Assembly (NCBI RefSeq): GCF_000350485.1
Contig: NZ_AORV01000021.1
Location: 124,001 to 188,000, forward strand
Reading direction: 5' to 3'
DNA: 64,000 nucleotides
Source: Ruminiclostridium cellobioparum subsp. termitidis CT1112
GTDB taxonomy: Bacteria > Bacillota > Clostridia > Acetivibrionales > DSM-1351
Part shown: piece by piece, positions 36,506-44,874 of the stretch
How positions within the stretch are numbered: the first letter of the stretch is position 1
How the letters are laid out: each line of letters starts with the position of its first letter
The notes under the pieces: generated by a model
Database searches by the model: none
The model's input: only the letters and a program-made list of their open reading frames with translations
What the model was told of the DNA's origin: nothing
Made by a program: the position numbers and the translations under genes

Positions 36506-37079
36506 ATGAGCTATACCCATCCCCATGGTCAGCCTCAGGGAGTGCCCAGAAAAGTAACAAATCTGCTTAGACAGGTAATGATAGCTGAAATTGTTGCCAT
36601 AAACGGCTACCAAACCCACATACTAAATTCGGATATTGCTGCCATAAATGAAGCCTGGTACCATATTATGCTGGAGGAAAAGAGTCACTATATTATTGTT
36701 CTTAACTTACTGAGGAAGTATGACCCCGTTGAATATAAATATTTTACAACACCGCTTGAAATCAATATGAGCCCTGAACCGGTGCAGGTTCCACAGCCTT
36801 TGCAAAATTCACACAGTGCACATTCCAATAACCGCAGATCCGCTTCCCAGGTGCAGCCTGTCCGGATTACATACGACAAGCGGGTGATTTTGAATAATGT
36901 CAGAGAGGATATAAAGGGAGAGTTGGAGGCCGTTATCCTGTACGAGGATGAAATTGCAGATATACAGCAAAAAGACATACGGGTTTCACTGACAAAAAAT
37001 AATAGATGACGAAAAAGAACATACCGAGCGCTTAACTCAGGTTCTGTTAGCTTTTGATCCCGATCCCTATAAACCCTGA
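36506..37079 (+). pseudogene. Ferritin-like di-iron protein gene with a frameshift near the 3' end
   Basis: The first frame gives 167 residues and stops at 37009. It reads as a ferritin-like four-helix protein: Glu28 in helix 1, EEKSH (Glu58-xx-His61) in helix 2, a Pro/His/Ser-rich linker at 88-118, and GELEAVILYEDE (Glu141 region) in helix 3. The expected final ExxH is missing, but dropping one A from the run of six at 36994-36999 continues the frame as IIDDEKEHTERLTQVLLAFDPDPYKP to a stop at 37077-37079, restoring Glu169-xx-His172 and a 190-residue protein. Causes may be sequencing error, a real mutation, or slippage at the A run. GAGGAGAACAAT precedes the ATG. The repaired protein would bind a di-iron centre. 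Confidence 0.8.
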
Positions 37080-37138
37080 GTTCTTGAAGTTCTACATACC
37101 TTTATAAATAAATATGAAAGTAAATCCTCAACCGATAT

Positions 37139-37172
37139 AACCAAAAAAGGCCCTTTCAGGCCTTTTTTGGTT
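37139..37172. terminator. Bidirectional terminator between ferritin-like and SASP genes
   Basis: AACCAAAAAAGGCC (37139-37152) and GGCCTTTTTTGGTT (37159-37172) pair over 14 bp with a 6-base loop, with A/T runs in the stem on both strands; it abuts the SASP stop codon. Confidence 0.88.
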
Positions 37173-37378
37173 TACTTCTTCATATTCTTTTCCGCGTATT
37201 CAATCATCTTCCTAACCATGTTACCGCCGATTTTTCCGGCATCTCTGGCAGTGATATCGCCATTATAACCTTCTTTAAGATTGATACCTTCTTCGGCAGC
37301 AGTTTCATATTTCAGTTTGTCAAGCTTGTCAGCTGCTTCAGGTACCAAAGTTCTATTACTGTTATTATTTTCTCCCAT
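37172..37378 (-). CDS. Alpha/beta-type small acid-soluble spore protein
   Basis: A 68-residue SASP: after a short Asn-rich N-terminus, VPEAADKLDKLKYETAAEEGI includes the site where the GPR protease cuts during germination, and ITARDAGKIGGNMVRKMIEYAE is the second conserved DNA-binding region. It coats spore DNA and protects it from UV and heat. The start at 37378 follows AAGGAG nine bases upstream; the frame is open beyond but without signal. Expression in the forespore under sigma-G is expected from the family; I did not find a convincing promoter. Confidence 0.93.
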   Translation of the reverse strand: MGENNNSNRTLVPEAADKLDKLKYETAAEEGINLKEGYNGDITARDAGKIGGNMVRKMIEYAEKNMKK

Positions 37379-37507
37379 AAAGCACCGCTCCTTCTGAAAT
37401 ATAATTATCCTTTCGGACATTTATATTATATGCACATTTAAATTAAATACACTGAAAGAAAATAACACTGCTGCAGTTTTTTTGAAAAATAAATCAATTG
37501 TAAACAG

Positions 37508-37735
37508 CTAGCTCCCACTTACGGCCTTGCCAATTGGCTCAAAAAGCCTGTCCACAACAGACTGTCCCTGAAGCTGGAGGCCTGCCAACAGTAAAGCGCC
37601 TACCAATGTTGCAAGCCCCATGAACAGCGAGTAGACCATTACGGCCTTCAAACCGTCATCTTTGTATATTTGCCTGATTTGAAAAAAAGAAATAGCTCCC
37701 ATAATTATTATTAATACAAAAATTTCAGCAATCAT
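37508..37735 (-). CDS. Small two-span membrane protein of the germinant receptor operon (D-subunit-like)
   Basis: A 75-residue protein with two hydrophobic helices (about 3-20 and 30-54), overlapping the stop of the gerAC-like gene by four bases (ATGA), so it is translationally coupled to it. Small two-helix proteins encoded with GerA-type receptors in other Firmicutes are called D subunits and modulate receptor function. The assignment rests on size, topology and position, not on sequence identity. Confidence 0.7.
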   Translation of the reverse strand: MIAEIFVLIIIMGAISFFQIRQIYKDDGLKAVMVYSLFMGLATLVGALLLAGLQLQGQSVVDRLFEPIGKAVSGS

Positions 37736-38922
37736 TTTTTCTTTATCTCATCTTCCTTTAAATAAAGTGGCGGACCAGCCATTCCTGATGTTTTGATCCT
37801 AAAATCAACTGAAAGATATACATCCAATTCCGGGAAAATATAACCCCAATATTTCTCCAATTTTTTCCATTGTGAAGGCTTGAACTGGCTGAAAGCCAGG
37901 CCGAAACCAAAAATATCGCTGCCTACCTCCTTTTGGGCTGATACAATACAGTTTTCAACCTGCTTTCTGATTCTTTCATTTATGGCTTTTTGAACTATTT
38001 TTATATTATCCGGCACTGACAGATCAAGTTTGGTGTTATTGCCGTATATGGAACCGCTTCCTAATATTTTAATATTGATAACCGGTTTATTTTGCTTCAT
38101 TTCAGGTACTATCCTGGCCTCCTGACTCTTTATGTTCACTCTTACAATTCCGTCATACCCGGGTACTTCCGACGCAATTATTCCTTTTTTCTGCTTGCCC
38201 TTTATCCATAAAAACCCCTCGGTTTTTTCCGAATCAATGTAGCCTGCAAGCTTTAAGTCTTTGAATAAAGCAAGTCCTGCGGTTTTAAAGCCTTCCTCTC
38301 CCTCTCCTTTTTCAAAGGCCAAAGCTATTCCCTGAACACCTTCACTGGATGAAGCAATCAGCAGATCATGTATATTTGCATCAATCCCCACTCCCAACAC
38401 CGTCATTTCCCGCATTGCCTCCGTTGGTATCCTTTCAATGGGATAGTCCGACTTCAGCAAATCAATACCTTTTTCTCCTTTGGCAACAATAACATTGGTC
38501 CGCAGCCTGTTTTGAGGATCACGGCCTATGGAATCCAACATTATTTCCAGACCGTTCCTGGCCAGTTCCTCACCAAAAATTATTACTCTTCTGTGGCCCC
38601 TGAACAGCCTTCGCGGAAATTTCTTCTGTATGTTTTTTTCAGCATCACCGGGATCTATGCCAATTGCGGTTTCCACAACGTAGCTTTTTTTTTCCTGGCT
38701 GCCCGATCCGCCCTGTCCGCCGCCCTTGCTTCCTCCCGACGGAAGAAGTATCTGCACTGAATATTGGAGTTTTCCTCCGGGCGCCATATCATATGAACTT
38801 GCTGTTATCAGTGCCAGATCATTGATCTCTGTCCTGTCCCAGCAGCCTGTCAGGAGCATTAGGCACAATACAATGTTTCCGGTAACCAGCAGTTTGGCAT
38901 ATTTTTTATTTATTTTAAGCAT
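37732..38922 (-). CDS. gerAC: Germinant receptor lipoprotein, Ger(x)C family
   Basis: A 396-residue lipoprotein. LCLMLLTGCWDRTEINDLALITA is the signal peptide with lipobox LTGC and the CWDxxEI(N/E)D motif that marks GerAC proteins; ILPSGGSKGGGQGGSGSQEKK is a glycine-rich loop, and the C-terminal domain ends with WGYIFPELDVYLSVDFRIKTSG. It sits in the spore inner membrane as the C subunit of a nutrient germinant receptor. The ATG at 38922 is chosen over TTG 38925 because CAGGTG lies seven bases before it. It follows the gerAA-like gene by 27 bases. Confidence 0.94.
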   Translation of the reverse strand: MLKINKKYAKLLVTGNIVLCLMLLTGCWDRTEINDLALITASSYDMAPGGKLQYSVQILLPSGGSKGGGQGGSGSQEKKSYVVETAIGIDPGDAEKNIQKKFPRRLFRGHRRVIIFGEELARNGLEIMLDSIGRDPQNRLRTNVIVAKGEKGIDLLKSDYPIERIPTEAMREMTVLGVGIDANIHDLLIASSSEGVQGIALAFEKGEGEEGFKTAGLALFKDLKLAGYIDSEKTEGFLWIKGKQKKGIIASEVPGYDGIVRVNIKSQEARIVPEMKQNKPVINIKILGSGSIYGNNTKLDLSVPDNIKIVQKAINERIRKQVENCIVSAQKEVGSDIFGFGLAFSQFKPSQWKKLEKYWGYIFPELDVYLSVDFRIKTSGMAGPPLYLKEDEIKKK

Positions 38923-38949
38923 CAATATTCACCTGCTTGAAAAATGAAA

Positions 38950-40542
38950 TTATTTTTTACTTCCGGGTTTGGGTTTCTGTCCACGTGGTATCCGGACATC
39001 ATTCTCATCTGTTGTCAAATTAGGCCTTACATTCATACTCCATATGGGCGCTCTGACCAAAACATCTTTCAGACCTTTAATATTAAGGGGTGCGACCGGT
39101 GAAAAATATGGAATACCAAAGGAGCGAAGGTTTACAAGATGAGTGAGAATCCCTACGACTCCAAGTGTAACCCCGTACAGTCCAAAGGACCCCGCTAAAA
39201 AGATCAAGGGAAATCTAAGCACTCGTATGGCATATGCAAAATTGTAACGGGGTATGGTAAATGAGGCAATTCCGGTGATTGATACAACTATTACCATTGG
39301 TGCCGATATAAGTCCTGCTTCCACGGCCGCCTGCCCTATGACCAATGCTCCCACTATGCTGACGGCCTGTCCAACCGGCTTTGGCAGTCTGATTCCCGCT
39401 TCCCGCAATGCTTCAAAGGTAATTTCCATTATCAGGGCTTCAATAACGGCAGGAAACGGCGTGGGTTCCCTGTTGTCAATTATGCTCATCAGCAGCTTTG
39501 AAGGGATCATTTGCTGGTGGAAGGTGGTAACTGCCACATAGATGGATGGTGCTATCAATGCTATAACCGTGAATATCAGCCGGATTCCCCTTAGGAATGT
39601 GCTCATGGTAAATCTTTCATAATAATCCTCATTTGAATGTAGCTGTCCCCAGAAAACCACAGGAACCGACAATGCAAAAGGAGTATTATCACAGAATATG
39701 GCAATCTTTCCCTCAAGCAGATTAGCAGCAATAACATCGGGCCGTTCGGTATTTTGAACTGTTGGAAAAGGACTGAAAGGTGCATCTTCAATCAATTCTT
39801 CAATATAGCTGGATTCCATAACGCTGTCGATCTTGATCCTTTCAACCCTGTTTCTGACTTCCTGTACAACCTTATCTATCGCAATTCCCTGTAAATACGC
39901 TATTGTCACTTTAGTCCGGGATATTTCCCCAATGAGGAAGGATTCCATTTTAAGTTTAGGCGTTCTTAGTCTCCTCCGGAGAAGGCTGATGTTAGTATTT
40001 ATATCCTCTGTAAAGCCCTCACGGGGACCTCTGATAACAACTTCGGTAACAGGTTCGCTTATGCTTCGTCTTTCTCCCCCGCTGATCCCCAGCGACAGGA
40101 CATTCACTTCCCCGTCAACCAGCAGGACGGTACTCCCTTCCAATATACTCTTAACCGCTTCATCCATTGTAGAAATGCTTTTTATTTTTCCAACTGATAG
40201 TACCTGTTCCTCAACGAAATCAACTATACTAATATCAGCAGGATAATCCACAGGATTTTGAGGGTCCATCAACTGCCTCAGGACTTCTTCATCCAGAAGC
40301 TTGGTATCTGTTATGCCTTCCACATAGACTGCAAGAGCCTTTTTAAATTTTAAAATGGTGAACGGACGTATAACAATATCGGTGCAGCCCTTGAAAACTT
40401 CTCTTAAAAAAGCTTCATTCTCAGACAAGATATTGGTAAGCTCAAATTTCTGCAGCATAGCAGTATCTTCTTCCTGAAGCCTGTCATATTGTTTCTGTTT
40501 TTTTCTTCTAATAATATCTTCAACCTTAACAGGTTTTTTCAC
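38950..40542 (-). CDS. gerAA: Germinant receptor A subunit, GerAA/SpoVAF-like
   Basis: A 530-residue protein: a soluble N-terminal half (VRSGARASM-free; motifs FKGCTDIVIRPF, VDGEVNVLSLGISGGERRSISEPVTEVVIRGPREGFTEDINTNISLLRRRL) and a C-terminal membrane half of five to six helices (LIFTVIALIAPSIYVAVTTFHQQMIPSKLL, PFPAVIEALIMEITFEALREAGIRLPKPVGQAVSIVGALVIGQAAVEAGL). These are the core GerAA motifs. It forms the ion-channel-like A subunit that assembles with B and C subunits in the spore membrane. GTG at 40542 is the start, behind AAGGTGATGCG. Confidence 0.95.
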   Translation of the reverse strand: MKKPVKVEDIIRRKKQKQYDRLQEEDTAMLQKFELTNILSENEAFLREVFKGCTDIVIRPFTILKFKKALAVYVEGITDTKLLDEEVLRQLMDPQNPVDYPADISIVDFVEEQVLSVGKIKSISTMDEAVKSILEGSTVLLVDGEVNVLSLGISGGERRSISEPVTEVVIRGPREGFTEDINTNISLLRRRLRTPKLKMESFLIGEISRTKVTIAYLQGIAIDKVVQEVRNRVERIKIDSVMESSYIEELIEDAPFSPFPTVQNTERPDVIAANLLEGKIAIFCDNTPFALSVPVVFWGQLHSNEDYYERFTMSTFLRGIRLIFTVIALIAPSIYVAVTTFHQQMIPSKLLMSIIDNREPTPFPAVIEALIMEITFEALREAGIRLPKPVGQAVSIVGALVIGQAAVEAGLISAPMVIVVSITGIASFTIPRYNFAYAIRVLRFPLIFLAGSFGLYGVTLGVVGILTHLVNLRSFGIPYFSPVAPLNIKGLKDVLVRAPIWSMNVRPNLTTDENDVRIPRGQKPKPGSKK

Positions 40543-40694
40543 CGCATCACCTTCTTTTCAATTATATATATTATCTCTACCTCATATAATCTTATTCCGG
40601 CTGTAAAAAGATTCCTCAATATATAATTTCATAAGTTATTTTTCAAAAGGATAAATTTAATTTATATGGTTAAACTTGATTGAGGAGGAGTCAT

Positions 40695-41789
40695 ATGGTT
40701 GAAAAACAAAAGGAGCATGTTTCAAGCACAGAGATATGGGCAGCCATGTTTATTTACATTACTGCCGATGCAATGACCGCCCCTATTGGAGGACAGGCAG
40801 GAAATCAATCCTGGCTGTCGATTTTAATCGCTATACTTTTAAGCCTTGGTGTGGCCTGGATATATACTTACCTGTCGGATTCCCATTCCGGGAAATCAAT
40901 TATAGACATAGCTGAAATATCTTTGGGCAAATGGTTCGGTAAAATAATCGGATTTTTTTATGCGTGGTTTAGCTTTGAACTCTGCTCCTACAATCTGAAA
41001 AACAATTGGCAGATGACCTCTATTGTGGCTCTCCCCAATACGCCGGTTATCATAATTGCCATATCCGCCATGATTTTTGTGGTATGGATAACATATGGCG
41101 GCATAGAAACCATAAGCAGGCTGTCTATAATTTTTGTCCCCATACTTGTAATTTATTTGGGAATCGCTTTTTTATTGCTTGGCAGAGGTTTTGATGTAAA
41201 AAATTTTCTTCCTATAGGCAATATTGATTGGAGAAAAGTACTCTATTCCTCCTTTCAGATCACTACATTACCTATGTCTCTCAGCGTTATATTTGTTATG
41301 ATCTTCCCCAGTCTGAACAAAAAAGGACAGGCAAAGAAACCTGCCCTGGTTGCTGTTCTGACGGCAGGTATATTGATTCTTCTATCGGATGTTCTATATG
41401 TACTTGTGTTGGGACCGCTTGTTCCGCATCTCACTTATCCTGGCTATACAACTTTTTCCTATATTGAGGCGGCTGACTTTTTAGACAGGGCTGAGATATT
41501 ATTTTACAGTTTATTTATATCGATTAATATCATCGAAATAAGCTTATCTCTCTATGCCTCTGCACTCTGCATTGCCAGATTTTTTGGTTTGAACAATTAC
41601 AAGGTATTATTGATACCTCTCGGCTTTTTGACAATTGAACAATCCTTATTTATTGTAAAAAATCATTCTGATCATATAAGCATAGCAGCCTACGGCTGGC
41701 CATGGTATGCCATGATTTTCCAGCTGCTGATCCCGGTTCTGTTAATTATAATTTCCGCTATCAGGAAAAAATCAACTTCAGAACAGTAA
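40695..41789 (+). CDS. gerAB: Germinant receptor B subunit, GerAB-type spore permease
   Basis: A 364-residue integral membrane protein of about ten helices, of the spore-permease branch of the APC superfamily; the N-terminus KEHVSSTEIWAAMFIYITADAM and the YPGYTTFSYIEAADFLDRAEILFYS loop are typical. B subunits bind the nutrient germinant. The ATG at 40695 follows GAGGAGGAG. It is divergent from the gerAA-gerAC-small gene unit, with 152 bases between starts, instead of lying inside one tricistronic operon. Confidence 0.92.
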   Translation: MVEKQKEHVSSTEIWAAMFIYITADAMTAPIGGQAGNQSWLSILIAILLSLGVAWIYTYLSDSHSGKSIIDIAEISLGKWFGKIIGFFYAWFSFELCSYNLKNNWQMTSIVALPNTPVIIIAISAMIFVVWITYGGIETISRLSIIFVPILVIYLGIAFLLLGRGFDVKNFLPIGNIDWRKVLYSSFQITTLPMSLSVIFVMIFPSLNKKGQAKKPALVAVLTAGILILLSDVLYVLVLGPLVPHLTYPGYTTFSYIEAADFLDRAEILFYSLFISINIIEISLSLYASALCIARFFGLNNYKVLLIPLGFLTIEQSLFIVKNHSDHISIAAYGWPWYAMIFQLLIPVLLIIISAIRKKSTSEQ

Positions 41790-41825
41790 CAGCAGCTAAA
41801 TAGCACTACAATTTAAAAGTAAATA

Positions 41826-43322
41826 TCAAGATTCCTGACATTTTACATTTGGGATATTGCGATTTTCCAATACCGGCTGCTTATCTTCATCAGAATTTCC
41901 CTTTTTCAATATAAAGCATAAAGGAATTGCCAGCAGAACTATTATGACAGATATGAAATAAATATCATTTATACCCATTACAAAAGCCTTGTCCTCAAGC
42001 AAGGACTTGCTCAATTTTAATGCGGCTTCCTTTGTTACAAGGTCTGCAGCATGCTGCTTTGTCTGAAAGGTCAGCAAGGATGTAAATATACCTATCGACA
42101 GGCAGCCAATACTTTGCGCTGCCCAGTTGTTAACTGACGAACCGTTGCCCACAAGTTTTTTATCCAGTGAGGACATTCCCAGGTTGGTCACCGGAGATGT
42201 GGCAAATGCTATTCCTATATTTCTGAAGGTCATGCATAAAACTACATACATATGACTGCTTCCCAGAGATAAATGAGATAACAGATATGATCCCACAGCC
42301 ATTGAAACAATTCCGCCGATGACAAATATTCTGGGATCGACCCGGTTGTATAATTTGCCCACAATCAACATGCATAGCGCCATGGCCAGCGATGAAGGAA
42401 GCATGATTAATCCGGCATCCAGAGCTGATAAATGTTGAGCGTTCTGCAAAAATAACGGCGTTAATAGGGAACCTGCATAAAGGCCCATGGTTATGATACT
42501 TCTTATAATTACACTTATGGTAAAGCCTTTAAATTTAAATATTTCCAGATTTAAAATTGGATTTTTTGCGGTTATTTCCCGGATTATGAATAGTACGAGA
42601 ATTATTATGCCGGCTGACATAAATAATATGGTTTTATACGAAGTCCATCCCCATTGGGCTGCTTCACTAAAAGCTGTCAACAGCAAAACACTTGCCGTCA
42701 GGCAGGTTGAGAAACCAACCAGATCAAAGCTGGCAGGAGGGTTTAACTTATAGTACGGAACAGCTTTGATAACCAATAATGCAGCTATAATCCCGATAGG
42801 TACGTTCATTATGAATATTGCCTGCCAGCTGAAGTTTTGAATAAGCCAGCCGCTTATGGTAGGGCCGAATGCCGGAGCAAGCATGGCTGAAAGGCTCCAT
42901 AGGCTGATGGACATGGCCTGCTTTTTTCTGGGTATGATCTGATAAATAATCGACATTGTGGAAGGCACTGCAAATCCGTTAAAGGCCCCCTGTAATATTC
43001 TAAATGCAATTAAAGTCTGTACATTCCATGATAATGCGCATAATAATGAGCATATGGTAAATCCGATAATTGAAATCAAATATGTTCTCTTATAACTGAA
43101 TTTTTCTCCAAAATAACAGGTTATGGGAGCCATAATTCCCGTCGCAAGCATAAAACCCGTCATTGCCCATTTTACAGTATCCAGGCTGGTATTGTAATGC
43201 TCCATTAAATAAGGCAGGGCAATATTAATAGTGCTTGAAGCAAGTGTCATCAGAAATGCACCTGTGACCACTGCCGTCATAAATAACCCATAACCGGACT
43301 TTTTTTGTTCAATTGTTTCCAT
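41826..43322 (-). CDS. MFS drug exporter, DHA2 (EmrB/QacA) family
   Basis: A 498-residue transporter with 14 hydrophobic segments. It has the DHA2 features: LASSTINIALPYLMEHYNTSLDTVKWAMTGFMLATGIMAPI at the first helices, motif C GPTISGWLIQNFSWQAIFIMNVPIGI, and the long helix run to the C-terminal LCFILKKGN. It should export drugs or toxic compounds with protons. The start follows GGAGATAATAA. It is divergent from a PadR regulator gene and shares its operator region, which makes PadR the likely repressor. Confidence 0.93.
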   Translation of the reverse strand: METIEQKKSGYGLFMTAVVTGAFLMTLASSTINIALPYLMEHYNTSLDTVKWAMTGFMLATGIMAPITCYFGEKFSYKRTYLISIIGFTICSLLCALSWNVQTLIAFRILQGAFNGFAVPSTMSIIYQIIPRKKQAMSISLWSLSAMLAPAFGPTISGWLIQNFSWQAIFIMNVPIGIIAALLVIKAVPYYKLNPPASFDLVGFSTCLTASVLLLTAFSEAAQWGWTSYKTILFMSAGIIILVLFIIREITAKNPILNLEIFKFKGFTISVIIRSIITMGLYAGSLLTPLFLQNAQHLSALDAGLIMLPSSLAMALCMLIVGKLYNRVDPRIFVIGGIVSMAVGSYLLSHLSLGSSHMYVVLCMTFRNIGIAFATSPVTNLGMSSLDKKLVGNGSSVNNWAAQSIGCLSIGIFTSLLTFQTKQHAADLVTKEAALKLSKSLLEDKAFVMGINDIYFISVIIVLLAIPLCFILKKGNSDEDKQPVLENRNIPNVKCQES

Positions 43323-43372
43323 TTATTATCTCCAATCCTAATAACATATGTAAGCATAAATTATTTATTTAA

Positions 43373-43441
43373 TTGATTATATGTCAATAATGACATATAA
43401 TATAATATGCTTGAAATATTGATATGTCAATATTGACATAT
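43373..43441. promoter_or_regulatory. Twin palindromic operators and padR promoter
   Basis: Two 20-bp dyads, ATATGTCA-N4-TGACATAT, occupy 43379-43398 and 43422-43441, with centres 43 bp apart, about four helical turns. The first fills the 17-base spacer between TTGATT (43373-43378) and TATAAT (43396-43401), a promoter reading toward the padR-like gene; the second lies just past the expected start point. A repressor dimer on each would shut the promoter and probably that of the divergent exporter. Confidence 0.85.
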
Positions 43442-43456
43442 TCAGAAGGAGAGTTT

Positions 43457-44050
43457 ATGAATAAATTATCTTATGGTTTATTAAGTTTTTTATCTACCGA
43501 ACCACTTACAGGATATGATTTAATGCTGAAACTCAATCACTTCTGGAGCACCACCCACAGCGCAATCTATCCCTTGCTGGCAGAACTGGAAGAAAAGAAT
43601 TATGTCACATTCACGCTTATAGAACAAAACGGCAAGCCCGATAAAAAAGTTTATGAGATCACAGATAATGGAAGGTCGGTTCTGAAGGACTGGATCTCCT
43701 CTCCCACCGATGAGGCTGTTAGAAAAGATGAAATGATGTTAAAAATATATTGCATTCAGGGCTTTGATAAAGCAACCATTGATAAATTAATTGATGAAAT
43801 GGAAAACAGATATAAAAAACAGCTCATAAAACACACTGAGTCCCTGGAAAAACTGAAGTCCTCGGTCGGCAATAAATTTAACTCCTGTAATGCACAAAGG
43901 TTCGGTTCTTACTTGATCCTTCAAAAAATAGTATGCGATGTGAAAATTGGAATTGAGTGGTGCAAATGGATTCGCATGTTATGTAATAAAAACGATGGGA
44001 TCAACTGTCTTGACCATAACTTTCAGGATTTTTTGAAAAGCCTGGAATAA
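43457..44050 (+). CDS. PadR-family transcriptional regulator
   Basis: A 197-residue PadR protein: winged helix at 1-80 (LSYGLLSFLSTEPLTGYDLMLKLNHFWSTTHSAIYPLLAELEEKNYVTF, then KKVYEITDNGRSVLKDWI) and a C-terminal helical dimerisation domain with EMMLKIYCIQGFD. The start at 43457 is fixed by AGAAGGAGAG. PadR proteins repress efflux or detoxification genes and are released by small phenolic or drug ligands. The divergent MFS exporter and twin operators point to such a circuit. Confidence 0.93.
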   Translation: MNKLSYGLLSFLSTEPLTGYDLMLKLNHFWSTTHSAIYPLLAELEEKNYVTFTLIEQNGKPDKKVYEITDNGRSVLKDWISSPTDEAVRKDEMMLKIYCIQGFDKATIDKLIDEMENRYKKQLIKHTESLEKLKSSVGNKFNSCNAQRFGSYLILQKIVCDVKIGIEWCKWIRMLCNKNDGINCLDHNFQDFLKSLE

Positions 44051-44060
44051 GTCTTTCATG

Positions 44061-44873
44061 TCAGGCGTTGCGTTTATATGTCAACAGCGTAAGCGGTACA
44101 AACACCACGAGGATCACAAGCGAACCCAGGAGCGCCAGCCAGAAATCAGCGCCGATTGTGCCGTTGCCCAGTATCTCGCGCACAGCCGTTATTGCTTTGG
44201 ATACAGGGTTGATATATTGGACGAAGATTCGGATTACCTGTGGCATAGTTTCTGTCGGAACAAAGGCGTTTGACAAAAATGTCAGCGGAAACATAATAAG
44301 CATTGCATACATTGATGCAGAGGACACGGATTTGGCAGTCATCGCCACGAAAGCAAACAGCCAGCTTAAGCACCAACCGACAAACGTAATAAACCCGATG
44401 CACGCGATGACGCTTAAAAATCCCGGTCTGTACCCGATAACCGCTCCGACTATGAACACAACCGCACCGGCAATGGCATAACGCACAAGATCGGCGGTCA
44501 GTACGCCCGCAAGCGGTGAAATCCGCGCGATGGGCATGGATTTGAAACGGTTGGATATGCTCTTGTCCGTATCCTCTCGCAGTTGAGTTCCCGCATTGCC
44601 GCAGGAAGTGACGCAAGTCTGAATTAAAATTCCCGGAATGATAATCGGCAGATAGCTTGCAATGTCGCCTGAAATAGCACCGCCGAACAAATATGTGAAC
44701 ATCAGCGTGAATAGTATGGGCATAAGTGTAACATCCAAAAGGCTTTCAGGGTTATGAATGATTTTGAGGAATGTCCTGTGAGCGAAAGTAAACGTGTTTT
44801 TTACCGCCGTACCGAAACTGACGCGGTTTTTCAAGTCGCGCTTGTGCGCGGGAATAATAGCTGTATTTGTCAT
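44061..44873 (-). CDS. ABC-2 type drug exporter permease, DrrB-like
   Basis: A 270-residue permease with six hydrophobic segments; FLKIIHNPESLLDVTLMPILFTLMFTYLFGG opens the fold and FPLTFLSNAFVPTETMPQVIRIFVQYINPVS is the ABC-2 signature of the DrrB group. It forms the membrane part of an exporter with the ATPase before it. The ATG at 44873 follows AAGGAGG by nine bases and lies one base after the ATPase stop. The gene ends only ten bases from the convergent PadR stop, with no terminator visible between them. Confidence 0.92.
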   Translation of the reverse strand: MTNTAIIPAHKRDLKNRVSFGTAVKNTFTFAHRTFLKIIHNPESLLDVTLMPILFTLMFTYLFGGAISGDIASYLPIIIPGILIQTCVTSCGNAGTQLREDTDKSISNRFKSMPIARISPLAGVLTADLVRYAIAGAVVFIVGAVIGYRPGFLSVIACIGFITFVGWCLSWLFAFVAMTAKSVSSASMYAMLIMFPLTFLSNAFVPTETMPQVIRIFVQYINPVSKAITAVREILGNGTIGADFWLALLGSLVILVVFVPLTLLTYKRNA

Positions 44874-44874
44874 A

